A stretch of DNA of 64,000 nt from Lunularia cruciata (Eukaryota; Streptophyta; Marchantiopsida; Lunulariales; Lunulariaceae). Positions 27,712-37,116 of this stretch are shown in pieces (the first letter of the stretch is position 1; every line of letters starts with the position of its first letter). The notes below the pieces were generated by a model, which saw only the letters and a program-made list of their open reading frames with translations, did no database searches and was not told where the DNA came from. Both the position numbers and the translations under genes were made by a program. Where the stretch lies: the NCBI GenBank assembly GCA_948567375.1, contig OX419762.1, forward strand, positions 50,697,034-50,761,033. The letters are read 5' to 3'.

Positions 27712-28227
27712 TTATACTATTGCAAACACTTTGAAGAATTTTAGGAGTTCTACAAAATCTTTTGATGATTTATAAATTGGGTTGGAGAATAGACAAGATT
27801 TGGTCACTTTTACTTTTGGGGAGCCTAAGTCTTCAAGTTCTATCCTATAAATAGTTGGTACTTTAGGTAGGTTTCTCTTCTGTACCTTTCGGAGTGCAAA
27901 TGCTAGTTGACATTTGTAGAGCTTTTTGTCTTCCCACAACTGCTTGAAAATGACATTTGCATTGGTTGAAGCTAAATCTGATACAATGTCATACTGAGTA
28001 ACACCTATCAACATACTGGCCTTCCTTTGCTTCTTGCCAAGGACCGGTTTCTTCTTGATCACACCATCAACTATGGTACTTTTCAGACTTGATTTGGTAG
28101 CCTCTACAGGAGTTGAACACTCTCCTTCTATAGTAGCATTATCACTGGTGGTAGCTTGGGTTCTTTTTACTTTGGTTTTGGCTTTCTCTTGCAGGACATG
28201 GATCTCTTCATGTAGAAAATGCTGCAC
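27712..28227 (-). pseudogene. Gag-pol junction fragment of element G
   Basis: An open frame of 171 codons on the minus strand, basic at its N-terminal half, with YDIVSDLASTNANVIFKQL. This type of segment precedes the retropepsin region in some Ty3/gypsy polyproteins. It lies downstream of the zinc-knuckle frame 28588-28947 and is probably the same element G, broken by stops in between. Protease and reverse transcriptase are absent, so the element is truncated near 27.7 kb. Confidence 0.45.
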
Positions 28228-28587
28228 TTCCTAGCAAATGTAGGCTGGAAATTCAGGCAAAGTGCCAGTGGTTGTGGCACTCAGGGTGCCTCCTTAGGAG
28301 CATCTGCACTCAAAATAGAAGTGCTTTCATCTGGAGCAGAAAGCATTTTTGTGCATGTCTGTTGTTTTCCTTTTTCCTCTTAACCTTTTCCAACAGTTTG
28401 AATTCTTGCTTGGAGAATTCCTGATTCTTATCTTTGTGTAATTCCCCTCATCAAGGAGAGTTTGACAATTCTGATGTTGATGTGGTACTTATCTTCTTAT
28501 TCTCTGATTGAGTAAGAACCCGGTTGACCTCCAAATCAGATCATCCTTCTTCTTTGAATAGGGCCACATCCTCCTCTTTAGGTTCTT

Positions 28588-28947
28588 CTAAGTTATATAG
28601 TTAACTTTGGTGTTTCCTTTAGGTGGAAGAGGGTAAGGTACATACTTTCTTGGCTGCCTTGGAACCAGAAGATGAGGACATGCAGACCTCAAATGCCCTA
28701 GAGCCCTACAATTCCCACATAGCAAGTTATAAGGGGTTGGTTTCTTAGGTTCTGGACAATTGGATGCCCAATGACTAGTGCCTCCACCATTATAGCACAC
28801 TCTTGGAGGTGAATTTTGTTTAGGAGGTGGAATCCTTCTTGGTTTCTCAGTAGTAGCACCCATTGGTGGTACATGTCTATTAACGGCCACTATAGTAGAT
28901 ATAGGAGTTACTTCTTGGATATCAAAGATTGGTTCATCATCCTCCAC
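28588..28947 (-). pseudogene. Gag zinc-knuckle region of element G
   Basis: Nucleocapsid-like part of a retrotransposon Gag. Two CCHC knuckles lie in a Pro/Lys-rich context. The first reads CYNGGGTSHWASNC, so its second Cys is replaced by Gly; the second (CGNCRALGHLRSAC) is intact in C-x2-C-x4-H-x4-C spacing. Probably a fragment of an older element next to or under element B. Confidence 0.7.
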
Positions 28948-29151
28948 AAAGTACTTGTTGTCTCCTCATGGGGAGCCCATTCTACCTGGTTCATTGATGT
29001 GGAAGGTTGTAGCAAAAGACACTCTATATTGTCATGTCTAGACTTCATGTGGAAAAGTCCAAGACCAAGGAGAGAAATAGGAGAATGGAAGCTCACATTG
29101 GGACACTTGAATGAGGGAAAACTCCGAATGCCTAGCATGAGCTTTGGCTTT

Positions 29152-29465
29152 GGTATTTATAGGTAGCATACAAGGCCCTTGAGAAGCTTCTCAAGAAGCT
29201 TCCTTGAGCCACTTTCTTAGAGTGCAAGCCAAGTTAACCAAGAAGCTTCTCAAGAAGCTTCCTTCTAGAGGCCGTCTACTTGGCATGCAAGCTAAGCTAG
29301 TTAGAAGCTTCCATCTAGAAGCTATTTGCTTGGGGTGTAAGTTAAGCTAGTTAGGAAGCTTCCCAAGAAGCTTCCTAGATGCTTTTGGAATATTTTGGGC
29401 TAATTTGGCTTATTCTCTACTTTGTTAGCCTTACTAATTACATTGCTAAACTCCATATTGTCACA
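29152..29465 (-). promoter_or_regulatory. U3 of element B 3' LTR: GAAGCTTC cluster and TATA box
   Basis: The LTR begins at 29465 on the minus strand. Seven perfect GAAGCTTC palindromes lie at 29183, 29195, 29242, 29254, 29304, 29355 and 29367, three of the pairs separated by four bases. The sequence CTATAAATACC (minus strand, 29162-29152) follows about 20 bases beyond the last palindrome. GAAnnTTC is the core of a heat-shock element, so this resembles a heat-responsive LTR promoter, as known for ONSEN. Function is inferred. Confidence 0.6.
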
Positions 29466-29479
29466 TATTTCCCCTTGGA

Positions 29480-29656
29480 TGGAAGTTTCAAACTCTTGGA
29501 TGGCCGTTTGTGCATTCAGGAGGTGAGAAAGAGATTCCCATGTGGCATCATGAGGAGGATACCTTTTCCAAAGGACCTTGTACTCTATATGTTGTCAACA
29601 TCCTCGTTGAATGTGGTGACGTGCAAGGATATGATCAACTTTGTACTCCTCATGAT
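29480..29656 (-). pseudogene. Chromodomain of element B
   Basis: Minus-strand reading gives EEYKVDHILACHH, then EYKVLWKRYPPHDATWE, then a helix ending IQEFE. These are the Tyr/Trp/Trp-containing blocks of a chromodomain at the integrase C-terminus. At least one stop interrupts it. Confidence 0.65.
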
Positions 29657-29834
29657 CATTGATAAGGAGAGGAGGAGGAGGAGGAGGTTGGACTCAAGAG
29701 GAAAAGGAACAGTGGTTAGGAACAAAGGGTTTCAACTTGGAAATATGAAAGATAGGATGGATGCGCATATGACAAGGCAAGGCAAGTTGATAAGCAATAG
29801 GAGAGATAATTTGGGTGACATCAAAGGGTCCTAT

Positions 29835-31083
29835 CTAATTAGGGGCAAATTTACAAACTTGGGTATCAAGTGGAAGGGGTAGATTACTAGAGGCTAACAT
29901 AACTTTATCACCGACTTGAAAGGTGAGATCACAATGATGGTGGTTCACATATTGTTTTTGATGATTCTTAGCAAGAAGGAGGTGAGATTTGGCTTGTTGG
30001 AGAGATTTAAAGATGGTGGTCAAGAAGGTTGAAGTATGACGGACCTGAGATAGAGGAGGAGCAAGAAGAGAATCTGGGACAAGTGGATCTTGGCCAAAAT
30101 TGAAAAAGAAGGAGAAAATCCGGTGCTTGCCTATTTGGAATTGTTGTAAGCAAATTCTACAACTATAAGACATTCATCCCAATTGGTATGGTGGACATTG
30201 ATGAAGACACATAATATATCCTCCAAGGTATGATTTGCATGTTTAGTTTGTCCATTAGTTTGAGGATCCCACACAAAGCAAGCTTAATGTCGAGTATCTA
30301 GAAGAGTGCTTGCCAAAACTCCTTGGTGAATCAAGGATCACGGTCAGAGATGAGTACATGTGGCATCCCATGATGCTTGAAGATATTGTTGAAGTAGATT
30401 TTCACTAAGGTTAGAGTATCCACAATATCACAGGTTAGTGCCAAGTGGATTTGCTTACTAAGCTTATCCACAAACACCACAATTGCTGTGTGTCCTTGTT
30501 TTGTCTTGGGCACGGATATGATGAGATCCAAGCTCACATGTTCCCATCAAGTGGATGGAATGGGGAGTGGTTGAAGGAGTCCACTCAGCTTTTGGTTACT
30601 AGTCTTGTTACATTGGCAGCTCTTACACGATTGGACAAACTCTCAAACATCTCGTGTCATGTTGGGCCACCACCATTGGTGTTGGAGGGTACCCAAGGTC
30701 TTGTCCACACCCATGTGACCAACTATTGGTAAATCATGGGCTTCTTGAAGGCATATAAGTTGGAGATCACCTTTGGCTAGACCATAGATCCGGTCCTCAT
30801 GGAATAAAAGGCCTTTCTTGAAAGAGAAGGTGTTGTACTCCTTTTTGCATGCTATAAGACAACCATGTACCATTTGGAAGAAGGGATCTTGTTGTAGAGC
30901 TAAACAAAACTCATTTTGGACCTTAGAGTCAATTGACACCATTGTAATTGCTATTGTGATGTGAGGAAGAGACTTCAAATCAAGTTGTTGTGATAAAGCA
31001 TCAAGGATGACATGGAACCGACTTGGTTTGTACTCAAGTTTGATGTCAAACAATGGAGTTGTTCCTCCCATCAATGATGTCAA
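29835..31083 (-). pseudogene. Integrase of element B
   Basis: The zinc-binding segment (HMGVDKTLGTLQHQWWWPNM, in 30643-31083) is preceded by an RNase H tail (SRFHVILDALSQQ). The core follows with SLDLI and LISDRDP (30331-30537), giving two of the catalytic Asp. The C-terminal part (29835-30173) has the basic GDKVML block. Stops separate the three open stretches. Confidence 0.72.
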
Positions 31084-32330
31084 CTCTTCATGTGTTCCAA
31101 GTGTAAGGTCTGCAACAATGGTTTGTGATCAGTTTGCATGATCACTTGTTTTCCCAAGAGGTAATGACTCCATACCTTGGTGGCATATACCATTGCAAGT
31201 TGTTCTTGATCTTGAACATAGTAGTTTCTTTCAGCTATATTGAGTCGGTGAGACACAAAGGCAATGGGATGTAGTCCATTTGGGAATTCTTGCTATAACA
31301 CGACTGCAATTGCAAAGTTAGAAGCATCAAAATCAACCACACAAGGTACTTGAGGATCATACGGTTGAAGAATGGGCCTTGAAGACACCGTATGTTTCAA
31401 CTTTTGGAATACTTCTTTGTGCTTGGTGGTCCACTAGAAGCTCAAGTCCTTCCCCAAGAGGTCAATCAATGGTGCAACCACATGAGCATAATAATAGATG
31501 AACCGTTGGTAAAAATTGGCCAGTCCATTAAATGCCCATACTTCTATAGCATCCTTTGGAGTAGGCCAATCAATAATGACATTGATTTTCTACTCTTCCA
31601 TCTTGATGCCCTCTGATGAGATCTTGTGACCCAAGAAGATAATTTCCTTTTGCCAAAAGGCACACTTTGACTTCTTGCAGTAAAATTTCCATTATTCTAG
31701 TCATCTTAGGACTTCTCGCATGTGATTCATATATTCTACCTCTGTCTTGCTATAGAGTAAGATATCATCCAAGAACACTACCGTGTACTGATCTAATAGT
31801 CTATCCAACACCTAATGCATCTGACCTATGAAGACTACTGGAGCATTAGTGAGCCCGAAAGGTAGAACTCTCCACTCAAAATCCCCATACCTTGTGCAAA
31901 AGGTAATCTTTTGCACATCTCCCTATCAATCAATGAGGATTTGCCAATAGCTGTTGCAAAGATCCAACTTGGAAAATTATCATGCTCCACTCAATTGATC
32001 AAGCAAGTCATCAATCCGAGGCAAGGGATATGCATTCTTCACTATTTGCTTATTGAATCCACAATAATAAATACAAAAACAAAATCCTCCATCCTTCTTT
32101 GGAACAAATTGTACTGGTGCTTCCCAAGGAGAGATACTATGTCAAATGAAGTCCTTCTCCAACAACTCCATAAGTATTGTTTGCAACTCCTCCAACTCCT
32201 TTGGTGAAAGCCGATAGATTGGTCTTCTCACTAGAGTACTCCTTGGCAATAACTCAATCTTGAAGGGCACACCACAATCAAAGGGTAATCCCTTTGGCAG
32301 ATCATCCAAAAACACATCCGTTAACTCCTA
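31084..32330 (-). pseudogene. Reverse transcriptase and RNase H of element B
   Basis: Frame-broken but readable. It has [11 protein letters not shown], then VVFLDDILLYSKTE with the catalytic Asp pair, LGHKISSEGI, an RNase H start DFDASNFAIAVVL, and TDHKPL. Stops are frequent across the region. Confidence 0.7.
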
Positions 32331-32420
32331 AACTATCTGATCAACCATTGTTTGATGATTCTCTTTGCCCTCCTCAGATTGTCCTTGTGCAATCGGCTTG
32401 ATCCGGACCGCAAAAATAGA

Positions 32421-32600
32421 CTTATCTTCCTCCAAAGCTTGCTCTATGGCTGCTTCACTAACAAATTTCCCATCTAGGGATTCATCTCTCTTCAAAGCTT
32501 GCTCCTTGGTTGCCTTTCTAGCAAACTTCCCATCTTGGGACTCCTCTCCCTTCAAGGCATGCTCTATGGCTACCTTCTTGACAAACTTCCCATCCTGGGA
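32421..32600 (-). repeat. Three 60-bp repeats encoding 20-residue units
   Basis: In the open frame 32681-32328 between protease and reverse transcriptase, three consecutive 20-residue units begin SQDGKF, SQDGKF and SLDGKF. Each contains a charged helix-like block (AIEHALKGEE, TKEQALKRDE, AIEQALEEDK). Confidence 0.8.
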
Positions 32601-32689
32601 CTGACTATTCTTAGGTGTCTTACTCAGAGGTGCCAAATAACCTAATCGGAAATTCCTATCTTGGTGTTGTACTTGAATCAAATTCGGGT

Positions 32690-32950
32690 CTAATCAAATT
32701 GAACCTTATGAAGTTCAAGCCAAGGTAGTCCTAGAATGACATCATAGTGTAGAGGTGCCACTACAAACATCATACACTCCAAATACTCCTTTCCAATCTT
32801 AAAGGTAACAAGATGTGAGGTACGGAATACAGAACCTTTTCTACCATCCGCCATCATCAATCTACTTCCAATCACCGGTTTGATAGGAATACCTAATTCC
32901 TTTGCTACTTGCAAAGACATGCAATTCTTTGAACTTCCAGAATCAACCAA
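32690..32950 (-). pseudogene. Retropepsin of element B
   Basis: Aspartic protease domain, open for 86 codons. The active-site block is VDSGSSKNCMS and the C-terminal flap/helix block is YDVILGLPWLE. The neighbouring frames are broken. Confidence 0.78.
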
Positions 32951-33403
32951 AATCCTACAACCTCAATTAGATATAATACCTTGCAAGTGAAGTAAACTTG
33001 CATAGGTCGAGCCTTCAATCCCATTGGAACTAATCAAGTTCCCAATAGGCGGCTCAAAATCTCCTACTAGGATTCCTCATTTCTTTGATCATTCTGTTCC
33101 ACAAACTTCATCTAGGTGACTTGTTGAGGTTGCCCATTCCTAAGTAGACAATCAACAATGCGATGTCCAACTTGGCAACAATAAAAATAGCTTCCATTTT
33201 GTTGCAATCTTTCTTTATCCGCTATACCAAGTGGTCTTTGTTGGATAGCATCAATCTCCATTGGTGCCGGTTCCTCCATCCGTGCATAGTGTGTTGGTAG
33301 GCTTTGTGTAGGTCAAGGTGGAGACCAAGTTGTTTCAACCAAGGAATCAAAGCGCTCTGCCAATTGCATGGCTTCTTCCACATTTTGTGGTTCTTGTATG
33401 GTC

Positions 33404-34075
33404 TGTAACACCCATTTGTGCATGTGTGTGGTATTGTGATATTAAGCTTGGTATTACAAGTACTTAAGAGATATTATTTATATAGAGTTAAAGGATGGTT
33501 CTATATTAGTCATGGTTAGCTAAAGTTAGTCATAGCTAAGATAGAGAGGACCTTACATTAGAGGAAGTAGAAAAGATGAGCATCACTATTTTGGATTTTA
33601 GTGTGTTGACTTGGTATTATTCCTAGGTGTTTGACTTTGAGGAAAGAGTTGAGAACTCTTGGGCCGAAAGCTTTTTTGTTTTGGATTCTTCTTTAGTCCA
33701 AGTATAGCACATGTGAAGGAATCCTTGACTTAGTGTTGGATCAAGATAAGACCACATGCTTAAGGGAATATGCCCATGTGAATGGATATTCTTTTCTACT
33801 TTTTGACTTTACTTGACTTTTAGTCTAGTAACTTGAGTTACTACGGTAATTAGTAACTTTGTATATACCCAAATGGGTGAGGAAGTACTCATCATCCTTT
33901 CATTTGCAACTATTTTTCTCTCATTGAGTTCTCTAGTGAGCAATGTCTTGAGTCTTGGAGTGTTAGCCTTGGAGGAGTATGATGGAGTTGGGGGTTCCTT
34001 GCCTTCTTAGTCCATGGTGCGCTACCATAATAGCCATAAGAGGTTCATCTTGAGTGAGAGACAAACCGGCTCACA
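33404..34075 (+). repeat. Element A LTR1
   Basis: Starts TGTAACACCC and ends GGCTCACA. Matches LTR2 (40517-41207) and LTR3 (43452-44143) along its length, except for a gap of about 19 bases around the TATA region, where the others read TATATAAAC. The end was placed just before TTTT and the putative primer site; an alternative end at TTAGTCCA (34014) cannot be excluded. Confidence 0.8.
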
Positions 34076-34079
34076 TTTT

Positions 34080-34097
34080 TGGTTCCATTGCCAGGAC
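34080..34097 (+). promoter_or_regulatory. Putative primer binding site, tRNA-Asp-like
   Basis: TGGTTCCATTGCCAGGAC follows the LTR end. Copy C reads TGGTTCCATTGCCGGGAC at 44148-44165. It resembles the tRNA-Asp primer site of Athila-like elements (TGGCGCCGTTGCCGGGGA, from memory), matching at about 13 of 18 positions in copy C. Confidence 0.45.
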
Positions 34098-34116
34098 CTC
34101 TCTAGAAGTCAAGATA

Positions 34117-34291
34117 ATGTTCCACGTTCAATTTTACATTGGCAGAAGGAGGCTATGAGAGCTCACTTGGAGAGAACATTAGGAGAGGAGAGTAGAGGAC
34201 CAAACTTATGTTAGAGAACCAAAATCTATTTGTATACCCTGTAGTTCATTATGATGTCTTTAAAGTGATTTTGTACATCTTGTACACATGA
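34117..34291 (+). pseudogene. Leader small ORF 1, element A copy (frameshifted)
   Basis: Decayed copy of the small ORF that is open at 44185-44355. It begins MFHVQFYI, loses one base after ACATT, and regains the frame for the final VILYILYT-like tail before TGA. Confidence 0.6.
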
Positions 34292-34939
34292 GAGGATTTG
34301 GAGAGATTGTGTGAGGTGGATTGTAGATTTTAGGGATTAAGGTGATTTTTGGGCAAAATCTCAAATTTGAGATCTGAACTTGAAATTTCTACACATGATA
34401 GCTTGGGTTGTCATTTAGTTAGCCCATTTTAAATTATTGTGAAACCTAGTATGGGCATTGGGTTAGAATTTTTGAAAGTTGATAGGGTAAACTGCTCCCG
34501 CAACTGCATGCTCTCTGGAAAGTTGTACACAGCCTGCTATTTCTTTAATTTTCATTGGATTGATGTGAATATTTTCAAGAAAATTAAGTGTATTGTATCC
34601 TATTTGATGCCACAAAAATTAAAGAGCGATCAGTCTTGAGCAAGGATTTATGAGTTTTTGAAGTGAGGGGGGTGGTTTTGAGACCAAATCTGAAATATGT
34701 GTGCTGAATAGAAAGGTGTCTAGGCCAAATGGCTTGATGAAAACATCTGAAATTTTGCAAAGAGGAATGCACTGGAGTTGTGATCAAGTGTGAAAAATTT
34801 AAGAGGATTGTCACATACAAGTTGAGAGATTTGAGTGAAATTGTGAGGAAGGGTCAATTCTATAGAGTTGAGATCTCATGCATGAGGAGTTTGAGAGCAA
34901 CAAAAAGCATGTTTGAGTGTTTAGATTCATCTTGGGAAC

Positions 34940-35412
34940 ATGGAGGGTCATCAAGAATGGAAATTGAGACTATGAAAGGTTCCCAAAGGGTTTGAGGTGA
35001 TTGTAGGGGTGGATTTGAGGAAAAGAGAGTTTAAAATAGAATTTGAAGAGAGTGTTGAGAGGATCCAAAAACCTACACCACTTGGAGGAAAGAGTGAGTC
35101 TAAGTGCTTTCTATATGGAGAGAAGGGACATAAGGCAAGTTCATGTCCATTGACCTTTGAGAGCAAGAGATTGAGGGAAAGGAGAGGCTTACTTGACTTG
35201 GGTTTGCATGTTGGACCTTCTTCACCAAGATTGGGAGGGAGAAGATCTAAGACCAAGGAGTTGTGTGAGGTTTGTGAGTGGAAGGACTTCCAAAAGGACA
35301 TGAGTGTAGTGGAGTAAAAGCACTTTTGGAGACTTTGGTGAAGGATCTTGGAGAGAGTCTTAGTATAGCTACAGAAAAACTATCACCTTCATCAGCTAGT
35401 TCTCAAGATAAG
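34940..35412 (+). pseudogene. Leader zinc-knuckle ORF, element A copy (broken)
   Basis: Decayed copy of the ORF at 45003-45476. An early stop and a later frame change interrupt it, and the knuckle reads CFLYGEKGHKASSC, with Tyr replacing the second Cys. Confidence 0.6.
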
Positions 35413-35414
35413 TG

Positions 35415-35579
35415 ATGGAAATAATCTTTCAACTTATGGATAAACTATCCATGAGGGTTTGATTAATATACACTCTAGGATTTGATGTTGCTATAGAAAT
35501 CTTGGAGAAACCTGAACCTTTTGTGTTCCCTAGGGTGGATTACTCTCAAAGGTTGTTAGTCATGTACATACTCTATTAG
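35415..35579 (+). pseudogene. Leader small ORF 2, element A copy (one stop)
   Basis: 54-codon frame with the same start and end as the open copies at 42539 and 45479. A TGA replaces the Arg codon right after SMRV; the remainder (TLGFDVAIEIL, PEPFVFPRVDYS, YILY) is intact. Confidence 0.7.
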
Positions 35580-35649
35580 TTATAGGAGTGAGAGAAAAGA
35601 AAAGAAAAGAAAAATTGAGAGAAAGAAAGAAAGATAGTGAGAGGTTAAG

Positions 35650-37116
35650 ATGGGGAAACTTCCGGTTTTCTTTGGCAAGGATGGAGAAGATGTGGAGGGC
35701 TTTGTGAGAGAATTCAAGAGAGCTTGCATAGGAAAAAATGAGAGGAGGAAGAATGAGTGGGACTTGTTATTACCAGATTTCTTTGAGGATGCAACGCTTA
35801 CATGGTATGAGTCAGAATACCAAAAGAGAGAGAGGAGAGATGGGGAAGAGGAGTCTTGGGAGACTTTGACTTCAACACTCATTGAGAACTTTCTTCCTGA
35901 TGAGAGTTATGAGAGATTGATGAGTGAGGTAACATTTCTCAAGCAAGGAGATGGAGAGAAAGTGAGAGTCTATGTGGAAAGAGTGGAAAGGTTACAGTCC
36001 AGATTTCGTATAGTTTTGAGGAAGGCTAGGGATGATGTGGAGACTACTATGATTGGCATAGGGGCCATGCTCACCAAGAATTTTGTGAGAGGATTGAGAC
36101 CACAAATTAGAAGCAAGGTGAGATATGAGAAACCTTCTTCCAAGGTTGAAGTTATGAAGATCGCAATTTGTATGGAGGAGAGTTTGGAAGAGGATGAGAG
36201 TGATTTGGTGGTGAAGGAGGTTGTGCATCCTCCTCAAGGCTACAAGTATGGTGGAAATTCTGATACTTTGGTGGTAATGGTTGCACCACAAGTAGTAGTT
36301 TCTCCAATTCTTGCACCTCCACCAAAGGATCCACTTCAAACCATCACAGGACAAATTGCGGATCTCAAGATCAATGTGGTGCAACTATGGGAGAAGAGAG
36401 AGGTGGATCAGAATGTACGGAGAGAGCTTAGGAGTTATGGAAACTATCCATATAGAGGAGGTCAACCAGCCAACAATTTCAATGATAGAAATTGTTTTGG
36501 TTGTGGAGGAAGAGGTCATATCCAAAGGAATTGCACAAATTCCACTTACCATGGAGGAAGGGGTTATGAGGGAGCCAATAGAGGGAAAGAGGGAGGTAGT
36601 GAAACCCAAGTGGCTCCTAATCCAAACAAAGGTAAGGGGATAGCATCCATAGATGTGGTTGAGAGCAAGTATGAGAAGGGAGAGTGCTCAAACTCCAAGG
36701 GTCTTAATTTAGAGCTTTTGGCACAAGAGAAGAAGACAACTTGTTTTGCAGAGGATGTTCACTTTTCTCAAGGATTTACTCCAAGCAAGGATACTCTTAT
36801 GTATACTAGGAGCACTTGCACCCCAACACCATCAACAACAAAGACTCCAAGGAAGAAGTTGAGGATGGAGGATTTCTTGATTTCAAAGCAACAATGGAAC
36901 TATAATGTGTTGGAGGATATTGGTAGTCACAAGGCTAACATCACAGTGGGCCAATTGATTGCTTTGAACCCTACCTTGAGAAAGGAGCTTAGAGGTGGTT
37001 TGAGTTCTACAAGGAGCAAAAATAAGAAGAAGGCAAAAGCTCTAGTATCAATGAGGGTGGTGGATGCCAAACAAGCACCATGGAAGGCTTGTGATATGCC
37101 TCCAAGATTGATGTGA
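35650..37116 (+). CDS. Gag of element A
   Basis: Capsid-nucleocapsid precursor of 488 codons starting MGKLPVFFGKDGEDVEGFV. The N-terminal two hundred residues form the retrotransposon gag domain (LTWYESEY, VTFLKQGDGEKVRVYV), followed by a Pro-rich spacer. One knuckle, CFGCGGRGHIQRNC (near 36492-36533), has correct CCHC spacing. The last residues come from a frame change caused by a missing base near 37092: the C copy continues EYASKIDVRVNGH into the protease where this copy ends MPPRLM. Gag and pol were therefore probably one polyprotein. Confidence 0.88.
   Translation: MGKLPVFFGKDGEDVEGFVREFKRACIGKNERRKNEWDLLLPDFFEDATLTWYESEYQKRERRDGEEESWETLTSTLIENFLPDESYERLMSEVTFLKQGDGEKVRVYVERVERLQSRFRIVLRKARDDVETTMIGIGAMLTKNFVRGLRPQIRSKVRYEKPSSKVEVMKIAICMEESLEEDESDLVVKEVVHPPQGYKYGGNSDTLVVMVAPQVVVSPILAPPPKDPLQTITGQIADLKINVVQLWEKREVDQNVRRELRSYGNYPYRGGQPANNFNDRNCFGCGGRGHIQRNCTNSTYHGGRGYEGANRGKEGGSETQVAPNPNKGKGIASIDVVESKYEKGECSNSKGLNLELLAQEKKTTCFAEDVHFSQGFTPSKDTLMYTRSTCTPTPSTTKTPRKKLRMEDFLISKQQWNYNVLEDIGSHKANITVGQLIALNPTLRKELRGGLSSTRSKNKKKAKALVSMRVVDAKQAPWKACDMPPRLM

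Larger units (their letters stand above)
29000..33403 (-). mobile_element. Element B: decayed chromodomain Ty3/gypsy
   Basis: Reading on the minus strand from 33.4 kb downward: a gag knuckle remnant (CCQVGHRIVDC, 33130-33190), retropepsin (32690-32950), a linker with three 20-residue repeats, reverse transcriptase with VFLDDILLYS (about 31755), RNase H, an integrase zinc finger and core (31083 to 30331), a basic integrase tail (30173-29835) and a chromodomain (about 29655-29480). A purine tract then runs 29478-29466 and an LTR begins TGTGACAATA at 29465. Many stops and frameshifts make it inactive. Its 5' side ends abruptly at 33403 where element A begins, so the missing gag and 5' LTR may lie beyond the nest. 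The lower LTR boundary was not found. Confidence 0.75.

Noticed and set aside
34014-34020. Alternative LTR end at TTAGTCCA with a TGGTGCGCTACC primer site
   Set aside because: No plant tRNA 3' end known to me fits it, whereas the site 60 bases later resembles the tRNA-Asp primer of Athila-like elements. Kept as a lower-ranked possibility.
35580-35640. GAAAAGAAAAG run before gag as a regulatory element
   Set aside because: A simple-sequence run present with varying length in all three copies; nothing more can be supported.
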